Assembly (NCBI GenBank): GCA_026018925.1
Contig: JAKSZU010000016.1
Span: forward strand, 53,278,496 to 53,342,495
Source of the DNA: Tupaia tana
Taxonomy: Eukaryota > Chordata > Mammalia > Scandentia > Tupaiidae
Length of the DNA stretch: 64,000 bases
Reading direction: 5' to 3'
The notes under the pieces are model-generated. The model did no database searches and had not been told where the DNA came from. It was given only the letters and a program-made list of their open reading frames with translations. Below, in pieces: positions 43,201 through 53,066 of the stretch. The position numbers and the translations under genes are program-made. The number at the start of each line of letters is the position of its first letter. The stretch's first letter is position 1.

Positions 43201-43951
43201 TGGTTTGTGAAGGGGCTAGACTGGCGGGTCCTCAGCCAGATCATTCTTATAGATGCCTGCTTCCACCTCCAAGCAAGGGTAAGAATTCCTTTTTTCTTTT
43301 TTAAACAATTATTTAATTTTATTAATTATTATAATTAAAAAAAATTGTTACAGGGTATGAGAGAGAGAGAAAGTGAGAAAGCAAGCTGCTAGGTTGCCAG
43401 GTCAGGGACTTGACCAGTGACTGGCCTTGTGGGAGTCCAGGGTCTCAACCACCACGCCACCTGCTGGTCCCGACCATTCCCTTTTTTTTTTTTTTTTTTT
43501 TTTTAGAGGTTTTTGCTATAGGGCCTGTGTGCTCGCCAGACAGACCGAGACAGACAGAGAGATAGAAAGCAAGAAATCACCCCCTTGGGGGGATGGCCAC
43601 GCCGCAATCCCTTCTCCTCCATTCTCCTCTTGGGATCTTGGGCACGCACTCACACGCGCCGGGTGAGTTTAAGCCACCGGGTCCGGGACGCAAACCGCGG
43701 ACTACATGGGAGTCCAGCGACATAGCCATTACGCTAACTGCTGGTCCCCCGACCATTCCCTTTTTACAGACAGAAAAACTGAGGCTAGGCAAGCAAAGGG
43801 AAACGAGGTGAAGCCCTGATGGGTTTACCTGATCGTAGTTTGGAGCCCAACGGTCATAGAAATGCAGCTTCTGGGCCAGGTCGGTGATGCCATGGGAGGC
43901 CCCGACCCGCATCCGCACCTCGGACAGGCTCCCGCCCTTCTCCTGAGCCAT
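40009..43951 (-). CDS. METTL27: METTL27 (WBSCR27), five coding exons, 252 aa
   Basis: Predicted class I SAM-dependent methyltransferase of the Williams-Beuren region; its substrate is not established. Coding exons on the minus strand are 43951-43829, 42818-42690, 42488-42353, 42082-41990 and 40286-40009; every junction has AG/GT and the phases join (759 nt). Motifs: LDVACGTG (about 72-79, SAM-binding loop), GVDGSP (about 95-100, acidic loop end), FDAVLMVGAL (about 132-141) and KPGG (about 159-162) before the next strand. No signal peptide or membrane segment is seen. The start MAQE matches the human N-terminus, has A at -3 and G at +4, and lies just inside an acceptor (CCCCACAG, exon begins 43955), so an upstream non-coding exon is expected. 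Odd points: the stop codon is in a MIR repeat and intron 2 is open in frame. Confidence 0.95.
40725..40860 (-). mobile_element. L2 LINE 3' fragment
   Basis: GTGGATGAATGACTTTG and CAAGCACCTACAGCGTACTCAG; within METTL27 intron 4. Confidence 0.5.
41415..41522. repeat. 36-bp minisatellite, three copies
   Basis: Three tandem units starting CAGGAGCACAGGAAGCAGCG in METTL27 intron 4; the first two are identical and the third differs by one base at its end. Confidence 0.97.
41990..42082 (-). CDS. METTL27: METTL27 coding exon 4
   Basis: 93 bases holding TFDAVLMVGALSDG and the end of the catalytic-fold motif KPG. Acceptor CGCACAG, donor GTGAGG. Split glycine codons at both ends match the neighbouring exons. 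Confidence 0.95.
42353..42488 (-). CDS. METTL27: METTL27 coding exon 3
   Basis: Encodes residues 85-129 plus one base of codon 130, from LQARGFLQLHG to LPSPE. Acceptor CACCCCAG, donor GTACTT. Confidence 0.95.
42690..42818 (-). CDS. METTL27: METTL27 coding exon 2 (SAM-binding motif I)
   Basis: Encodes residues 42-84, with the glycine-rich LDVACGTG loop. Acceptor CTCTCCCCAG and donor GTGAGG; phase 0 at both ends, so skipping it would keep the frame but remove the cofactor loop. Confidence 0.95.
43290..43470 (-). repeat. tRNA-SINE type 2 in METTL27 intron 1
   Basis: Head CACGCCACCTGCTGG intact (43453-43467), a strong CTCF-like match on the minus strand. Confidence 0.9.
43487..43747 (-). repeat. 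tRNA-SINE type 1 in METTL27 intron 1
   Basis: Perfect 18-bp TSD CCCGACCATTCCCTTTTT at 43469-43486 and 43748-43765. Only about 75 bases from the exon 1 donor. Confidence 0.95.
43829..43951 (-). CDS. METTL27: METTL27 coding exon 1
   Basis: Encodes residues 1-41, from MAQEKGG to WAPNYDQ, and ends CAG before the donor GTAAAC in phase 0. The spliced exon probably starts at 43955. Confidence 0.95.
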
Positions 43952-44288
43952 CCTCCTGTGGGGACACAGCCTCCCTGTCCTGAGGCCCTCCTGGGTCTCC
44001 CGCTCCCGCTCTGTCTCCCTCTCCCCTGTCGCCCAGAAGAGCAGACTGTCAAGATCAGCACAATCCAATTTCACAGGCGGGGAGGCTGAGCACAGGACCA
44101 GGGGCCTGGGCATGTACTCCCTGGGACTGCGGGCTGGGGCGGGGCAGGACTGGGGGACGGGTGTCCCCCGTGGTCAGAAGGAGGACCTGCCTCCTCCATC
44201 TCCAACTGGGAGCGTAGACGAGGGTGGGGGGTGGGGAAGTGGGCACAACCAGAAGGGTCTCTAAAGACCTAGGGGGTCAGAACTTACA

Positions 44289-44620
44289 GCCAATCTAACT
44301 CGCTGGGGTGGGTGGGCACCGGAACCCGGGGCGGGGCCTGTGCACACAGCCTGACCACGCCCCCACTGCCCTAGATGATTAGCTTTTCTCTGAGAGAAAG
44401 TACCCAATCAAAGAAAAGTGCTAGCAATTCGCCCCCTACTCCCAGCCAATGAGTTGAAGGCTCTCGGCCCTCCTTCCGCCTGGGAAGGTCGCAGCTTCTT
44501 TTGAGATTATTTCTTGGCTTTCGGCTTTTGGAGGTTGTCCGGTCCCGCCTCGGTCTCCCCGCAACCGTCAAGTATGAGCACCTCTCCTGTCCTCCCATAA
44601 CCGCTTTCCTGGCTCTCGGG
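44289..44620 (-). promoter_or_regulatory. METTL27: METTL27 promoter region with likely 5' non-coding exon
   Basis: GC-rich, TATA-less DNA upstream of METTL27. On the minus strand it holds inverted CCAAT boxes (ATTGG near 44405 and 44448) and GC boxes near 44320-44365. A strong donor, GCT then GTAAGT, ends a candidate non-coding exon at 44288 and would splice to the acceptor at 43955. The elements are seen; their use is inferred. Confidence 0.55.
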
Positions 44621-45062
44621 CGTTCTTTCTGCTTCCCCAAAGCATGAGCTAGTAGGCAGTGGCAAACTTCTGAATTCTCACGGGCAGGAGAGGGACCTAG
44701 GATCAGCCTTCATTTTGATAAGCTCAGCGAGGACTGGGCAGCGCAATCCTGGAGAACTTTCTGCGGCGATGGAGCTGTTCTGTAATGCTTGCTGCTGAGC
44801 CCTTGAAATGTGGCTAGTGCGACTGAGGAACTGAATTTTAAATTTGTTTTTATTTTAATAATTTAAATAGCCATTTGTGTCTAGGGCTACCAGAGAGGAC
44901 AGCGCAGGATCTGTGCCACTCAAAGTGATCGGCAGACTTGCAGCAGCCACCTCTGCATCCGCTCAGGTTCCTCACGGAGAATGTTAGAAATGCAAACTCC
45001 CAGCCTGCCCCAGATCTTCTGAATCACAATCAGATTTCTGGGGACAGGACCCAGAATTCTTG

Positions 45063-45095
<33 letters not shown>

Positions 45096-45295
45096 AATTC
45101 TTTTTTTTAAAATTATTTATTTTTTTTTTATTAATTCATTTACTTTTTTTTAAAAAATTTGATCAGAGAGAGACAGAGGGTGAGAGTGAGAGAGAGAGGA
45201 GGTGAGAAAGCAAGCCACCAGATTCAGGACTTGAACCCTTGTCGGCCATGTGGGAGTGTCCAGCGCCTTAACCACCACGCCACCTGCTGGTCCCA
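45063..45295 (-). repeat. tRNA-SINE type 2 upstream of METTL27
   Basis: Very long T/A tail; head ACGCCACCTGCTGG at 45277-45290 is a full CTCF-like match. Confidence 0.9.
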
Positions 45296-45300
45296 TCTTG

Positions 45301-45539
45301 GGGGTTTTTTAAGAGAGATTTTTGCTATAGGGTGTGTGTGCTCATAGAAGAGACAGAGAGACAGAAAGGGAGAAATCACCCCAGGGGGAATGGCCTTACT
45401 GCAATCCCCTTTCCTCCATTCTCTTCTCTTGGGATCTTGGGCACGCATTAGGTGTGAATTAAGCTGCCAGGCCCGGGACTTGAACTGTGGTCAACTATGT
45501 GGGAGTCCAGTGACAACCATTACACCAACTGCTGGTCCC
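45301..45539 (-). repeat. tRNA-SINE type 1
   Basis: The outer copy of TCCCAGAATTC-like target (45047, 45540) brackets this and the type 2 copy. Confidence 0.88.
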
Positions 45540-45659
45540 CAGAATTCCTGTGTTTTAGCAAAGTTTCCAAGTGAGGGTTTAGTGTCTATGCAGCTAGTCT
45601 CAGAAAGACCAGTGCTCCAGAGTTCCCTTAAAGGTATCAAGATTTGCACAGGCAGAGTT

Positions 45660-46210
45660 TGGAATGCTGTTGTCTGGCCAGGAAGTGATGGCAGCATGAA
45701 CTTGGGTTGGGTAGATTTCGGAGACATTTAGGAGGTGGAGGCTGCAGGGGTCTGATGACTGGCAGAGGGTGTGGGACAGGCAGGCAGCTGTCAGGGATGG
45801 TGCCCAGCTTTCTGCTCAAGCCCTTGGGTGATTCGTTGCCATTCGCAGTAGGCAAAGCCCAGGAGGAGGAGGAGCAGGTGGAGGGAAGAGGATATTAGCA
45901 GTTTGTGGATGTTGAGTTTAGATGTCTGTGTGTATCTAGGGGACCATGTCCAGGAGGTTGTCTGATACAAGAGCCTCAAGCTCAGGAGAGAGGTCAGGCT
46001 GGAGATTGAGGGGATTGCGGGGTGTGAGTGTAATTGTGGTGACGAGGCTGCTGGTACAGGTGAGATTGTGCAGGGTGAGAAAGAGGCGAAGGGATGACTC
46101 AGAGCCTGCGGAGGACCCCCGACACATCAGGGCAAGTGGGAGAAGAGGACTGGCAGGAACGTGAGAGGAAGCCCAGAGGGAGTTAGGAAGGGTGCCAAGC
46201 AGGGTGTTTC
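45660..46210. mobile_element. L2-like LINE sequence
   Basis: GGAGGAGCAGGTGGAGGGAAG, GATGTTGAGTTTAGATG and AGCTCAGGAGAGAGGTCAGGC follow a familiar old-LINE layout; family not certain. Confidence 0.5.
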
Positions 46211-46279
46211 AGAAAGATGGGGGATGGCCAGCTGTGCCCGGGGTAGCTGAAGCAGTGACAAAGGAGGATTAGGAAATAA

Positions 46280-46800
46280 GCCCTGGGTATTGGGACAGAG
46301 GCTTCCCTGGATTCTAGGTGTGGCCATGTGCCTGACTCCGGCCAACACAATGTGGAGGGAAGCAGAATGTGCCACCTCCAGAACTAGACTGTAAAAATAA
46401 CATATAATCCTCTCGGATCCTCTCTGGGGTGGCTTCATCACTGGAGGAGAGTGGGGCTACAGATGAAGGTGTCCTGGGACCCTCCCTACTGACCCGCACT
46501 GGCTTGTAACATGAACAAGAAGTAAACTTTCGTGGAGGGTGGGGGCAGCAGGTGGCGTGGACTCTGACGTGGCAGACTTCAGTTTTGAGTACCGGACCTG
46601 ATGACTTGCTTTCTCACTTTCCCTCTCTCTCTCTCTTCCCCTCTGTCTCCATCTGGCGAATTAAGAAAAAAAACAAAACAAAACAAAACACATAAAAATT
46701 AAATAAATCATTATAAAAAAGAGGTAAACCTTCACTGTGTAAGCCGCTGGGATTTGGGGATTTGTCTAGTACAATAGCTATCATCATTTATCTTAATGAA
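46280..46800. repeat. Ancient repeat split by a SINE
   Basis: GAAGTAAACTTTCGTGG to 46536 and AGGTAAACCTTCACTGTGTAAGCC after 46720 read on as an old repeat end; unnamed. Confidence 0.4.
46537..46720 (+). repeat. tRNA-SINE type 2
   Basis: TSD GAAGTAAACTTTC / GAGGTAAACCTTC; the anticodon-arm region is deleted. Confidence 0.88.
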
Positions 46801-46904
46801 CACAGTGGCCTTGACAAGAACAATTTTGGAAGGAGAAAGGCAGTGAGGGAAACCCAGGTTTCTGATATCACCAGCCAACATCCAACTTCAAAATCTGTCT
46901 TGGG

Positions 46905-47120
46905 GGAGCCGGCAGGTGGTATAGTGGTTAAAGTGCTGGATTACTACGTGGCTGTCTGCGGTTCAAGTCCCGGACCTGGTGGCTTGCTTTCCCACTTTTC
47001 CTTTCTCTTTCTGGTCAAACTGAAAAAAACAAAACAAAACAAAACAAACCCCCAAAAAGAAAAGCAAAACAACAACAACAAAACAAATAAAATAAAAGAA
47101 ATCATTCTTAAAAAAGTAAA
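46905..47120 (+). repeat. tRNA-SINE type 2, first unit of a tandem duplication
   Basis: Full head and B box; C/A-rich tail (AAACCCCCAAAAAG). Confidence 0.9.
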
Positions 47121-47372
47121 AAGGTCAGCCTCAGTCCAAAGGTCTATGTGATGGTGTTGTGGACCCGTGTTGCGGTTTGAGTCCCGGACCTGGTGGCTTG
47201 CTTTCCCACTTTTCCTTTCTCTTTCTGGTCAAATTAAAAAATAAACAAACAAACAAACCCCAAGGAAACAATAACAAAAAACCCAAACAAATAAATTATT
47301 CTTAAAAAAATAAAAAGTCAGCCTCAGTCCGAAGGTCTACGTGATGGTGTTGCGGACCCGCGTGTGTAGATG
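46957..47372 (+). repeat. Tandem duplication of about 206 bp
   Basis: The SINE tail half plus 50 bases of flank (GTCAGCCTCAGTCC to GGACCCG) occurs twice, joined at the B box (TGCGGTTTGAGTCCCGGACC at 47170). Confidence 0.9.
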
Positions 47373-47892
47373 CAAATTGCAGAACAGCTGCACGGCAGCG
47401 GCTTAAATGGACAGGGGTTTAGCGGTCAAATTCTGCAGCAGAGGACAAGGAGGTGAGTGTGCCCTGTGCAAACACGACGCGTGGAATTCGAGCTTTGTTT
47501 TCTCTGATTACACTTTTCACAAACTTTTTGAAGTCCCCTCGTATAAGAAGCTGAGACTGGACAGTGGTCTTGGAGCGCGTTTACCCTATCAGGGGCCTAG
47601 GCTCTCGTCATCCTTCTTTCTGCCACCTTTGCCTGTAGACCTTTGTCATCATTCTGTTACCTCACCCCAGGTGCCACACATTCCAACAGGAAAAAGGGGA
47701 AAGGGCAAAAAACAAGACAGGCCGCGTCCATTCCCTTAAAATAGCTTTATTGACAGCCCCACCCTGTGGCTCTGCTTCATCCTATTGGCGAGACTGGGTC
47801 ACAGGGCCATCACAGCTAGTCTCTGCAGACACTCGGGAGGCAGTGGCTGGGGTGGGGTCAGGAGCCCCGTCTCTGTTGTCTCATACTCCATA
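47373..47892. other. Gene-free stretch
   Basis: Single-copy-looking; antisense AATAAA (GCTTTATTGAC near 47745) without a recognisable transcript. Confidence 0.35.
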
Positions 47893-47995
47893 TAGGCCAA
47901 TAAATACTTACTGCTTGCCAGGCCTGTCGGGGGTCACAGAGATGACCAGAAATATCCCCACCTCATTCTGGTGGGGGAGGTGGGGAAGAGTGCGT
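47893..47995 (-). mobile_element. L2 LINE 3' fragment
   Basis: CCAATAAATACTTACTGCTTGCCAGG. Confidence 0.55.
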
Positions 47996-48620
47996 CCCCC
48001 GCTCGGGCCTTTCCTTCCAGGCCACTTCCCTCCGGTGTCCAGGACCACTCCTTTGTCTGGGGGCCCTGGGGGTGGTGTGCCTGTGATGCTGAGGGATGTG
48101 GTGGGGAGTGCCTCTTGGGGAGAGGTGGATGGCCCCAGGCAAGGCAGCACTGCTGGTCCTTCAGAGCCCAGCCAGGCTGTTACAGGAGAGGCCCTTGGGG
48201 GCTGCTTACCTGCCTGCAGAGCCCCTGGGTGCTTCCGCTCCGCGGTGCGACCTCAGCTGCACCAACAGGCTCCTACAGGGACGGCTTCTGGGCCTCCATG
48301 GAGGACATGGCGTGCCCTGGGGTACACAGGAGGGAGCCGGTTGTTTCTGGATGCTGCTCCGCTCCCCAGGTGTGGACCCCAGGCCCTGCAGATTTCCTTC
48401 CCCACAAGCTGCACCATTCCTTCTCCCTGGCTCAGGAGCCTGTTCTAGCCTTCAGCCAGGCCTTTCTCACTCACCACGCGTTTTATTTGCCCCTGAATCC
48501 TTCAGTCCCCTCAAGTCCTAAGGCTTTGGAATCCAAAGTGTGCGTTTTGCTGAAAACCCTCTCCCGGGGTGGTACAGCCTCCCCCAGCCTGGTCCAGCTG
48601 CCTCCAGGTAGGGAGGGATA
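47996..48620. other. GC-rich gene-free stretch
   Basis: Open frames of up to 232 codons are due to composition and include translated L2; no family recognised. Confidence 0.4.
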
Positions 48621-48629
48621 GGGAACGGA

Positions 48630-48860
48630 AACTGCGCAGTAGGTAGAGCAGCAGACTGCTCTGCAGTGCTGGAAGCCCGTGCAGAGCCTGGGTTTGATGG
48701 AGGGTCCTCTTGAAATGCCCAGCACGTGCACGGTACCCAAGTCTGAAGAGCTGGAGGGCTGTGGGACTGGGATTACAGTGCGGCGAGACCCTATCGGAGG
48801 TGCTTCTCTCTCTAGTGCATGCACACATACTACAATGAATAGCAATCACTTCTAAAAACT
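48630..48860 (+). repeat. Degenerate tRNA-SINE (type 3-like)
   Basis: GTAGGTAGAGCAGC, CCCAGCACGTGCACGG and TGCATGCACACATACTACAATG survive. Confidence 0.5.
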
Positions 48861-48861
48861 T

Positions 48862-49202
48862 AAAAAAAAATTTTAAATATTATTTATTGGGAACCAGCAG
48901 TTAGCGTAATGGCTATGTCGCTGGACTCCCACGTAGTCAACCGCGGTTCGTGACCCGGACCCAGTGGCTTAAAACTCATGCCGGGTGCGTGTGCATGCGT
49001 GCCCAAGATCCCGAGAGGAGAATGGAGGAGAAGGGATTGCGGCGTGGCCATCCCCCCTGGGGGGTGATTTCTCGCTTTCTATCTCTCTGTCTCTCTCTGT
49101 CTGTCTTACGAGCGCACGCACCCTAAAGCCAAAACCTCTCCAAAAAAAAAAGAAAAAAAATTTATTTAATTTTAAAATGTATTCATTCATTTATTTAAAT
49201 TT

Positions 49203-49255
<53 letters not shown>

Positions 49256-49351
49256 GAAAGTGAGAAAGTGAGCCACCAGGTCCGGAACTCGAACTGTGGT
49301 TGGCCATGTGGGAGTGTCCAGCACCTTAACCCCATACCACCTGCTAGCCCC
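48862..49351 (-). repeat. tRNA-SINE type 2, interrupted
   Basis: TSD TAAAAACTT on both sides. Includes a 55-base (GA)n (49206-49252). Confidence 0.85.
48893..49155 (+). repeat. tRNA-SINE type 1
   Basis: Inserted in the AT tail of the type 2 copy; near consensus. Confidence 0.93.
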
Positions 49352-49364
49352 TAAAAACTTTTTT

Positions 49365-49609
49365 AAAAAGGATTTTGCCATAGGACGTGTGTGCTTGCCA
49401 GAGAGAGAGAGATAGTGAGAGGGACAGTGAGAAATCACCCCCACAGAGGGGATGGCCACACCATCTCCTCCATTCTCCTTCTGGGATTTTGGGCATGCAC
49501 ACACATATGCCCAGTGTGATTTTCAAGCGGCCAGATCTGGAACTCAAACGGTAGTCTGCCATGTGGGAAGGAGTCCTGCACCTTAACTATTATGCCACTT
49601 GCTGGTCTC
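49365..49609 (-). repeat. tRNA-SINE, type 1/3
   Basis: GATTTTGCCATAGGACGTG to TGCCACTTGCTGGTCTC. Confidence 0.85.
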
Positions 49610-49624
49610 ATTTCTTTCTTTTCT

Positions 49625-49867
49625 TTTTTTGGAGAGGTTTTTGGTATAGGGTGCATGTGCTCGCCAGAAAGACAGAGAGAGACACAGAGAGACAGAAAGT
49701 GAGAAATCCCCCCCCAGGGGGGATGGCCACGCTGCAATCCCTTCTCCTCCATTCTTTACTCGGGCACATGTGCCCAGCGTGAGTTTAAGCCACCAGGTCC
49801 AGGACTCTAACTGCAGTCGACTACATGGGAGTTCAGCGATGTAGCCATTACACCATCTGCTGGTCCC
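49625..49867 (-). repeat. tRNA-SINE type 1
   Basis: Back to back with the previous copy; lacks the GATCTTGGGCACGC stretch. Confidence 0.9.
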
Positions 49868-49881
49868 AGGCCCTTCTTTCT

Positions 49882-50067
49882 ATTATTATTATTAGTTTTT
49901 TTAGTTTGCTATAGTGTGTGTGCACTTACTGGCAGGAGACACAGAGATAGAGAGAGGGAAAGTGAGAAATCACCTTCACCTTCAGCAGGGACGACCACAC
50001 CGCAATCCCTTCCCCTCTATTCTCCTCTCAGGATTTTGGGCATGTTTGGTTATGAACCTGGCATGCT
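49882..50067 (-). repeat. tRNA-SINE, type 1/3, head missing
   Basis: TTTGCTATAGTGTGTGTGC to GATTTTGGGCATG. Confidence 0.75.
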
Positions 50068-50069
50068 CC

Positions 50070-51190
50070 CTGAGGGAGCCCCTGGCTTGGTCACCAGCCT
50101 CCTTTCTTCTCTGTCTACACCCACTTCCTAGGTGATCTCATCTAGTCTCGTGGCTTTAAACACTATTTATATACCAGTGACTCCCAAATTGGTGACTCCT
50201 TGGCCTGACTCTCCCCTGAACTCTGGCTTGTCTACCCATCTGCGCACTTGACATCTTCCTCTCGGAGGCCGTGGGCCTCCCACTGGCAGCACGCCCAGCC
50301 CTGACTCACTGTTCTCCCGACTCCAAACCCGCTCCTCCTTGACCCTGCATCTCAGCAAACGCCCCTGTACCCCATCACACTCGGGCTCAGCCCAAGCCAC
50401 TTCTACCCCATCCTGCGTACTGTCTGCCCACCAGCAAGTCCCGTGCACTCAATGCCCCCCCTCCCCCCTGCACCTCTGTCACTGGGTTCCATCCACCCAC
50501 TCCCTAGCCTAGACCCCGTGTGGCAGCCTCCTCGCTGGCCTCTCTAGATCCTCCTTCGTCCCCATCCACAATCCGTTTTCCTCACAGAGGCCAGGGTGAG
50601 ATGATTATTATCATAATTTCTAAAGTTTATTAATTTATTTCCTCCATGAGCAAGAGAGACAGAGAGAGAGAGAGAGAGACAGCACCCCCCAATAGGGCCT
50701 TGATGCTGTAATTCACCCCAGCCTCAGCCAACCCAGAAGCACAGCCATGCGCACGGCTGATGTAATTAGAGAGGTCTCTGGTCGTGAACCTGAAAACTTC
50801 CCACACAGGCCAGCCTCACAGAGTATCATGTATTACCGCTGCACCGCCATCCAGCCCCGGGTTATTATTTTTAAGCATTTGATGAAAAACTTCAAGTATG
50901 CGCACTAGCAGAAGAACCTCCCACGTATTCGTGCATCGCTCAGTTTCAATAGTGAGCAAAACACGCCCAGCCAGATGATGTTTTTACAGTGTACCTCTGA
51001 CAAGTTTACCTAAGGCCAGGTTCCTTAGAGATCTCACCTCTAACCGGTCTCCCTGCTCCCTGGCCTCTGCTGTTCCTGGAGTGTGCCGATTACCCCAGGG
51101 CCTCTGCTATTTCCTGGCCTGGATCACGTTTTCTTCAGATCTTTGCTTGACTGCCTTCACTTTCCTTCCCCCTTCTCTTCTATTCTCCGT
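50070..51190 (+). mobile_element. L2 LINE fragments
   Basis: CCTAGGTGATCTCATCTAGTC and GACTCCCAAATTGGTG (50070-50590), then CCCAGGGCCTCTGCTATTTCC (51020-51190) follow L2 order. Confidence 0.6.
50606..50862 (-). repeat. tRNA-SINE type 4
   Basis: Nearly complete: AATAGGGCCTTGATGCTG body, TGCACCGCCATCCAGCCCC head. Confidence 0.85.
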
Positions 51191-51206
51191 TCTCTTCTCT
51201 TCCCTT

Positions 51207-51427
51207 CTTTTAATTGTAGGAGGATGTGTGAGTTCAGGAGAGAGAGAGAGAGGGAGAAAGTATTCCCCAACTGGGCGGGGTCACATCATGTTCCCTTCTC
51301 CTCCCTGTCTGGATTTGGGGACCTAAGCACACTCTCCCAGTGTGTTGTTCAAGCCACTGTCAGGACTCGCATCATGGTCAGCCACATAGGATCTGGCTCC
51401 CCTAACCACTAGGCTACGGGGCCAGTC
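51207..51427 (-). repeat. tRNA-SINE type 3
   Basis: GTAGGAGGATGTGTGAG to GGCTACGGGGCCAGTCC. Confidence 0.8.
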
Positions 51428-51624
51428 CTTGGCTGGCTTCTTTCCGCCTTCAGATACCCACCACCCAGATAGAACACATGTTAGCATTTTGTCCTTACTG
51501 CTTCAGGAAGTTTGAAAGTGGAAACGAAGAACGTTTCCTCTGAACTTCTTCCTTCCTCCATCTGCTGCTCCAGGGAACCAGTTACCACCATGAGTGGGTG
51601 AGGCCCTGCCAGCTTTTGTTTTTC

Positions 51625-51695
51625 TATTAGGTCATCTGGAAAGTTATGATGTATTTTTCTATGCAAAAATGTGTCATGACTTTCCTGACAATGCA
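51625..51695. mobile_element. Palindromic MITE-like element, copy 3
   Basis: Left TATTAGGTCATCTGGAAAG; the right end read on the other strand is TTGTCAGGAAAGTCATGAC. It interrupts L1. Confidence 0.7.
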
Positions 51696-52023
51696 GGATT
51701 TTCACTACGTGTATCCGGCGTCTAGAACAACATATAATATAGTTTAATGAGCTTGAAAAACATGATATAAATGCTATCATGCTCTAGCTATTACTCTGTA
51801 ACTTTCTTTTTTTTTTTTTTTTTTTTTTTTTTCACTTAACATTATGGTTTTGAGGTCTTTCCATGTTGATGCGACTAGATCTCATTCATTTTAACCATTG
51901 CTTTGCCATTCCCAAAACGGATACAACCAGTTTGCCCGTCTCTACTGATGAGAAAGTGTGGCCACATTCTCATACATGTGTCTGTGTTTATAAGCAGCTA
52001 TTTCTCATAAGAGTGCTTTTTGA

Positions 52024-52212
52024 AGGACCAGCAAGTGGTGTGGTGGTTAAGGTGCTGGACTCTCACATGGTCAACCACGGTTCAAGTCTCAGACCTGGTA
52101 GCTTACTTTCTCACTTTTTTCTCTCTCTCTGGTGAGCACAATGCCCTATAGCAAAATTGAAAAATAGTAGTAATAATAAATAAAATTAAACAAATAATTC
52201 TTTAAAAAAAAA
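52024..52212 (+). repeat. tRNA-SINE, type 2/type 1 intermediate
   Basis: TSD GTGCTTTTTGAAG / GTGCTTTTGAAG. Type 2 head and CT-rich part, then GGTGAGCACAATGCCCTATAG (type 1 end) and AT tail. Confidence 0.9.
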
Positions 52213-52682
52213 AGTGCTTTTGAAGCTGGGGTTTGCGCCCACTGGAGGCCAGTGCAAACAACCCAGTCAGTTAGGAAACAGGAGTAGAAACTAGGAGAGC
52301 CCATTGCACATGGCAAGGTAATTATTGTTTTGTGACTTCTTGTTTTAGTTTCACAAGTGTGTTTAATGAGTTGCTTTGTCCAATACACGTCCTACCACGG
52401 GTGGCACTCGAGACTGGAGGCTGACACGCAGCTGCTGGGAAGGGCTCTGGCAACGGCCGGGCTCTAGTCACCCCACAAACTCATCAGGGCATGGTGTACT
52501 GTCGGCTCTTTTGTTTTTGCAAATGAGCGTGAGATAGTATCTCGCTGTGGTTTTAATTTGCATTCCTCCCTGATTACTAATGAGACTGGACTCCTTTCAC
52601 AATTTTATTAGTGCTTTGAGTTTCCTCTTCTGTGACTTGCTTTTGCTTTTGCATTCCATTGGGTCATTTGATTCCCTCCCTT

Positions 52683-52908
52683 TTTTTTTTTTTTTTTTTT
52701 TTAATTTTTATAGTGCTTGCCAGAGAGAAAGAGAGAGAGAGAAAGTGGTGAGAAGGACTGCCCCCAGGAGGGGCAGTCAGGCTGCAATGTGTGGGAATGC
52801 ACACAAATGTGCCTGGTGTGTTTTCTAAGCCACCAGGTCTGGGACTTGAACCACAAAGTCAATCATGTGGGATCCAGCTGCCTTAATCACCACGCCCCCT
52901 CACTGGCC
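52683..52908 (-). repeat. tRNA-SINE type 3
   Basis: TSD TGATTCCCTCCCTT at 52668 and 52909. Confidence 0.9.
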
Positions 52909-52939
52909 CTGATTCCCTCCCTTCATTCTTTTGTTCCTT

Positions 52940-53060
52940 CCTTCTCTTTTTTAGAGACAATGTCTCGCTATATTGTCTGGCCTTGGGCTCACAATCCTTC
53001 TGCCTCAGCCTCTCAAGTAGCTGGGACGAGAGGCACATGCCTTGATGCATGGCTCTTTTC
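52940..53060 (-). repeat. 7SL-derived SINE monomer
   Basis: Minus strand reads CCCAGCTACTTGAGAGGC, TGAGGCAGAAGGATTG and AGCGAGACATTGTCTC, with the internal deletion seen in B1-like forms. Confidence 0.7.
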
Positions 53061-53066
53061 TGTCTT

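Larger units (their letters stand above)
44775..45580 (-). mobile_element. MER5A-type DNA transposon remnants, split by SINEs
   Basis: GAGAATGTTAGAAATGCAAAC and CCCAGAATTC (44930-45062), continued at 45540-45580, match antisense MER5A (hAT-Charlie, non-autonomous). 44775-44930 (CCTTGAAATGTGGCTAGTGC) is another old MER-like repeat I cannot name. Confidence 0.65.
51440..52680 (-). mobile_element. L1 LINE fragments
   Basis: ACACATGTTAGCATTTTGTCC, CTTTCCATGTTGATGCGACTAG and, after 52490, GTTTTAATTTGCATTCC. 52228-52490 is not clearly L1. Confidence 0.65.

Noticed and set aside
47750-48448. 232-codon plus-strand frame, with a second 216-codon frame overlapping it
   Set aside because: GC-rich DNA; part is translated L2 repeat. 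No family, splice or promoter support.
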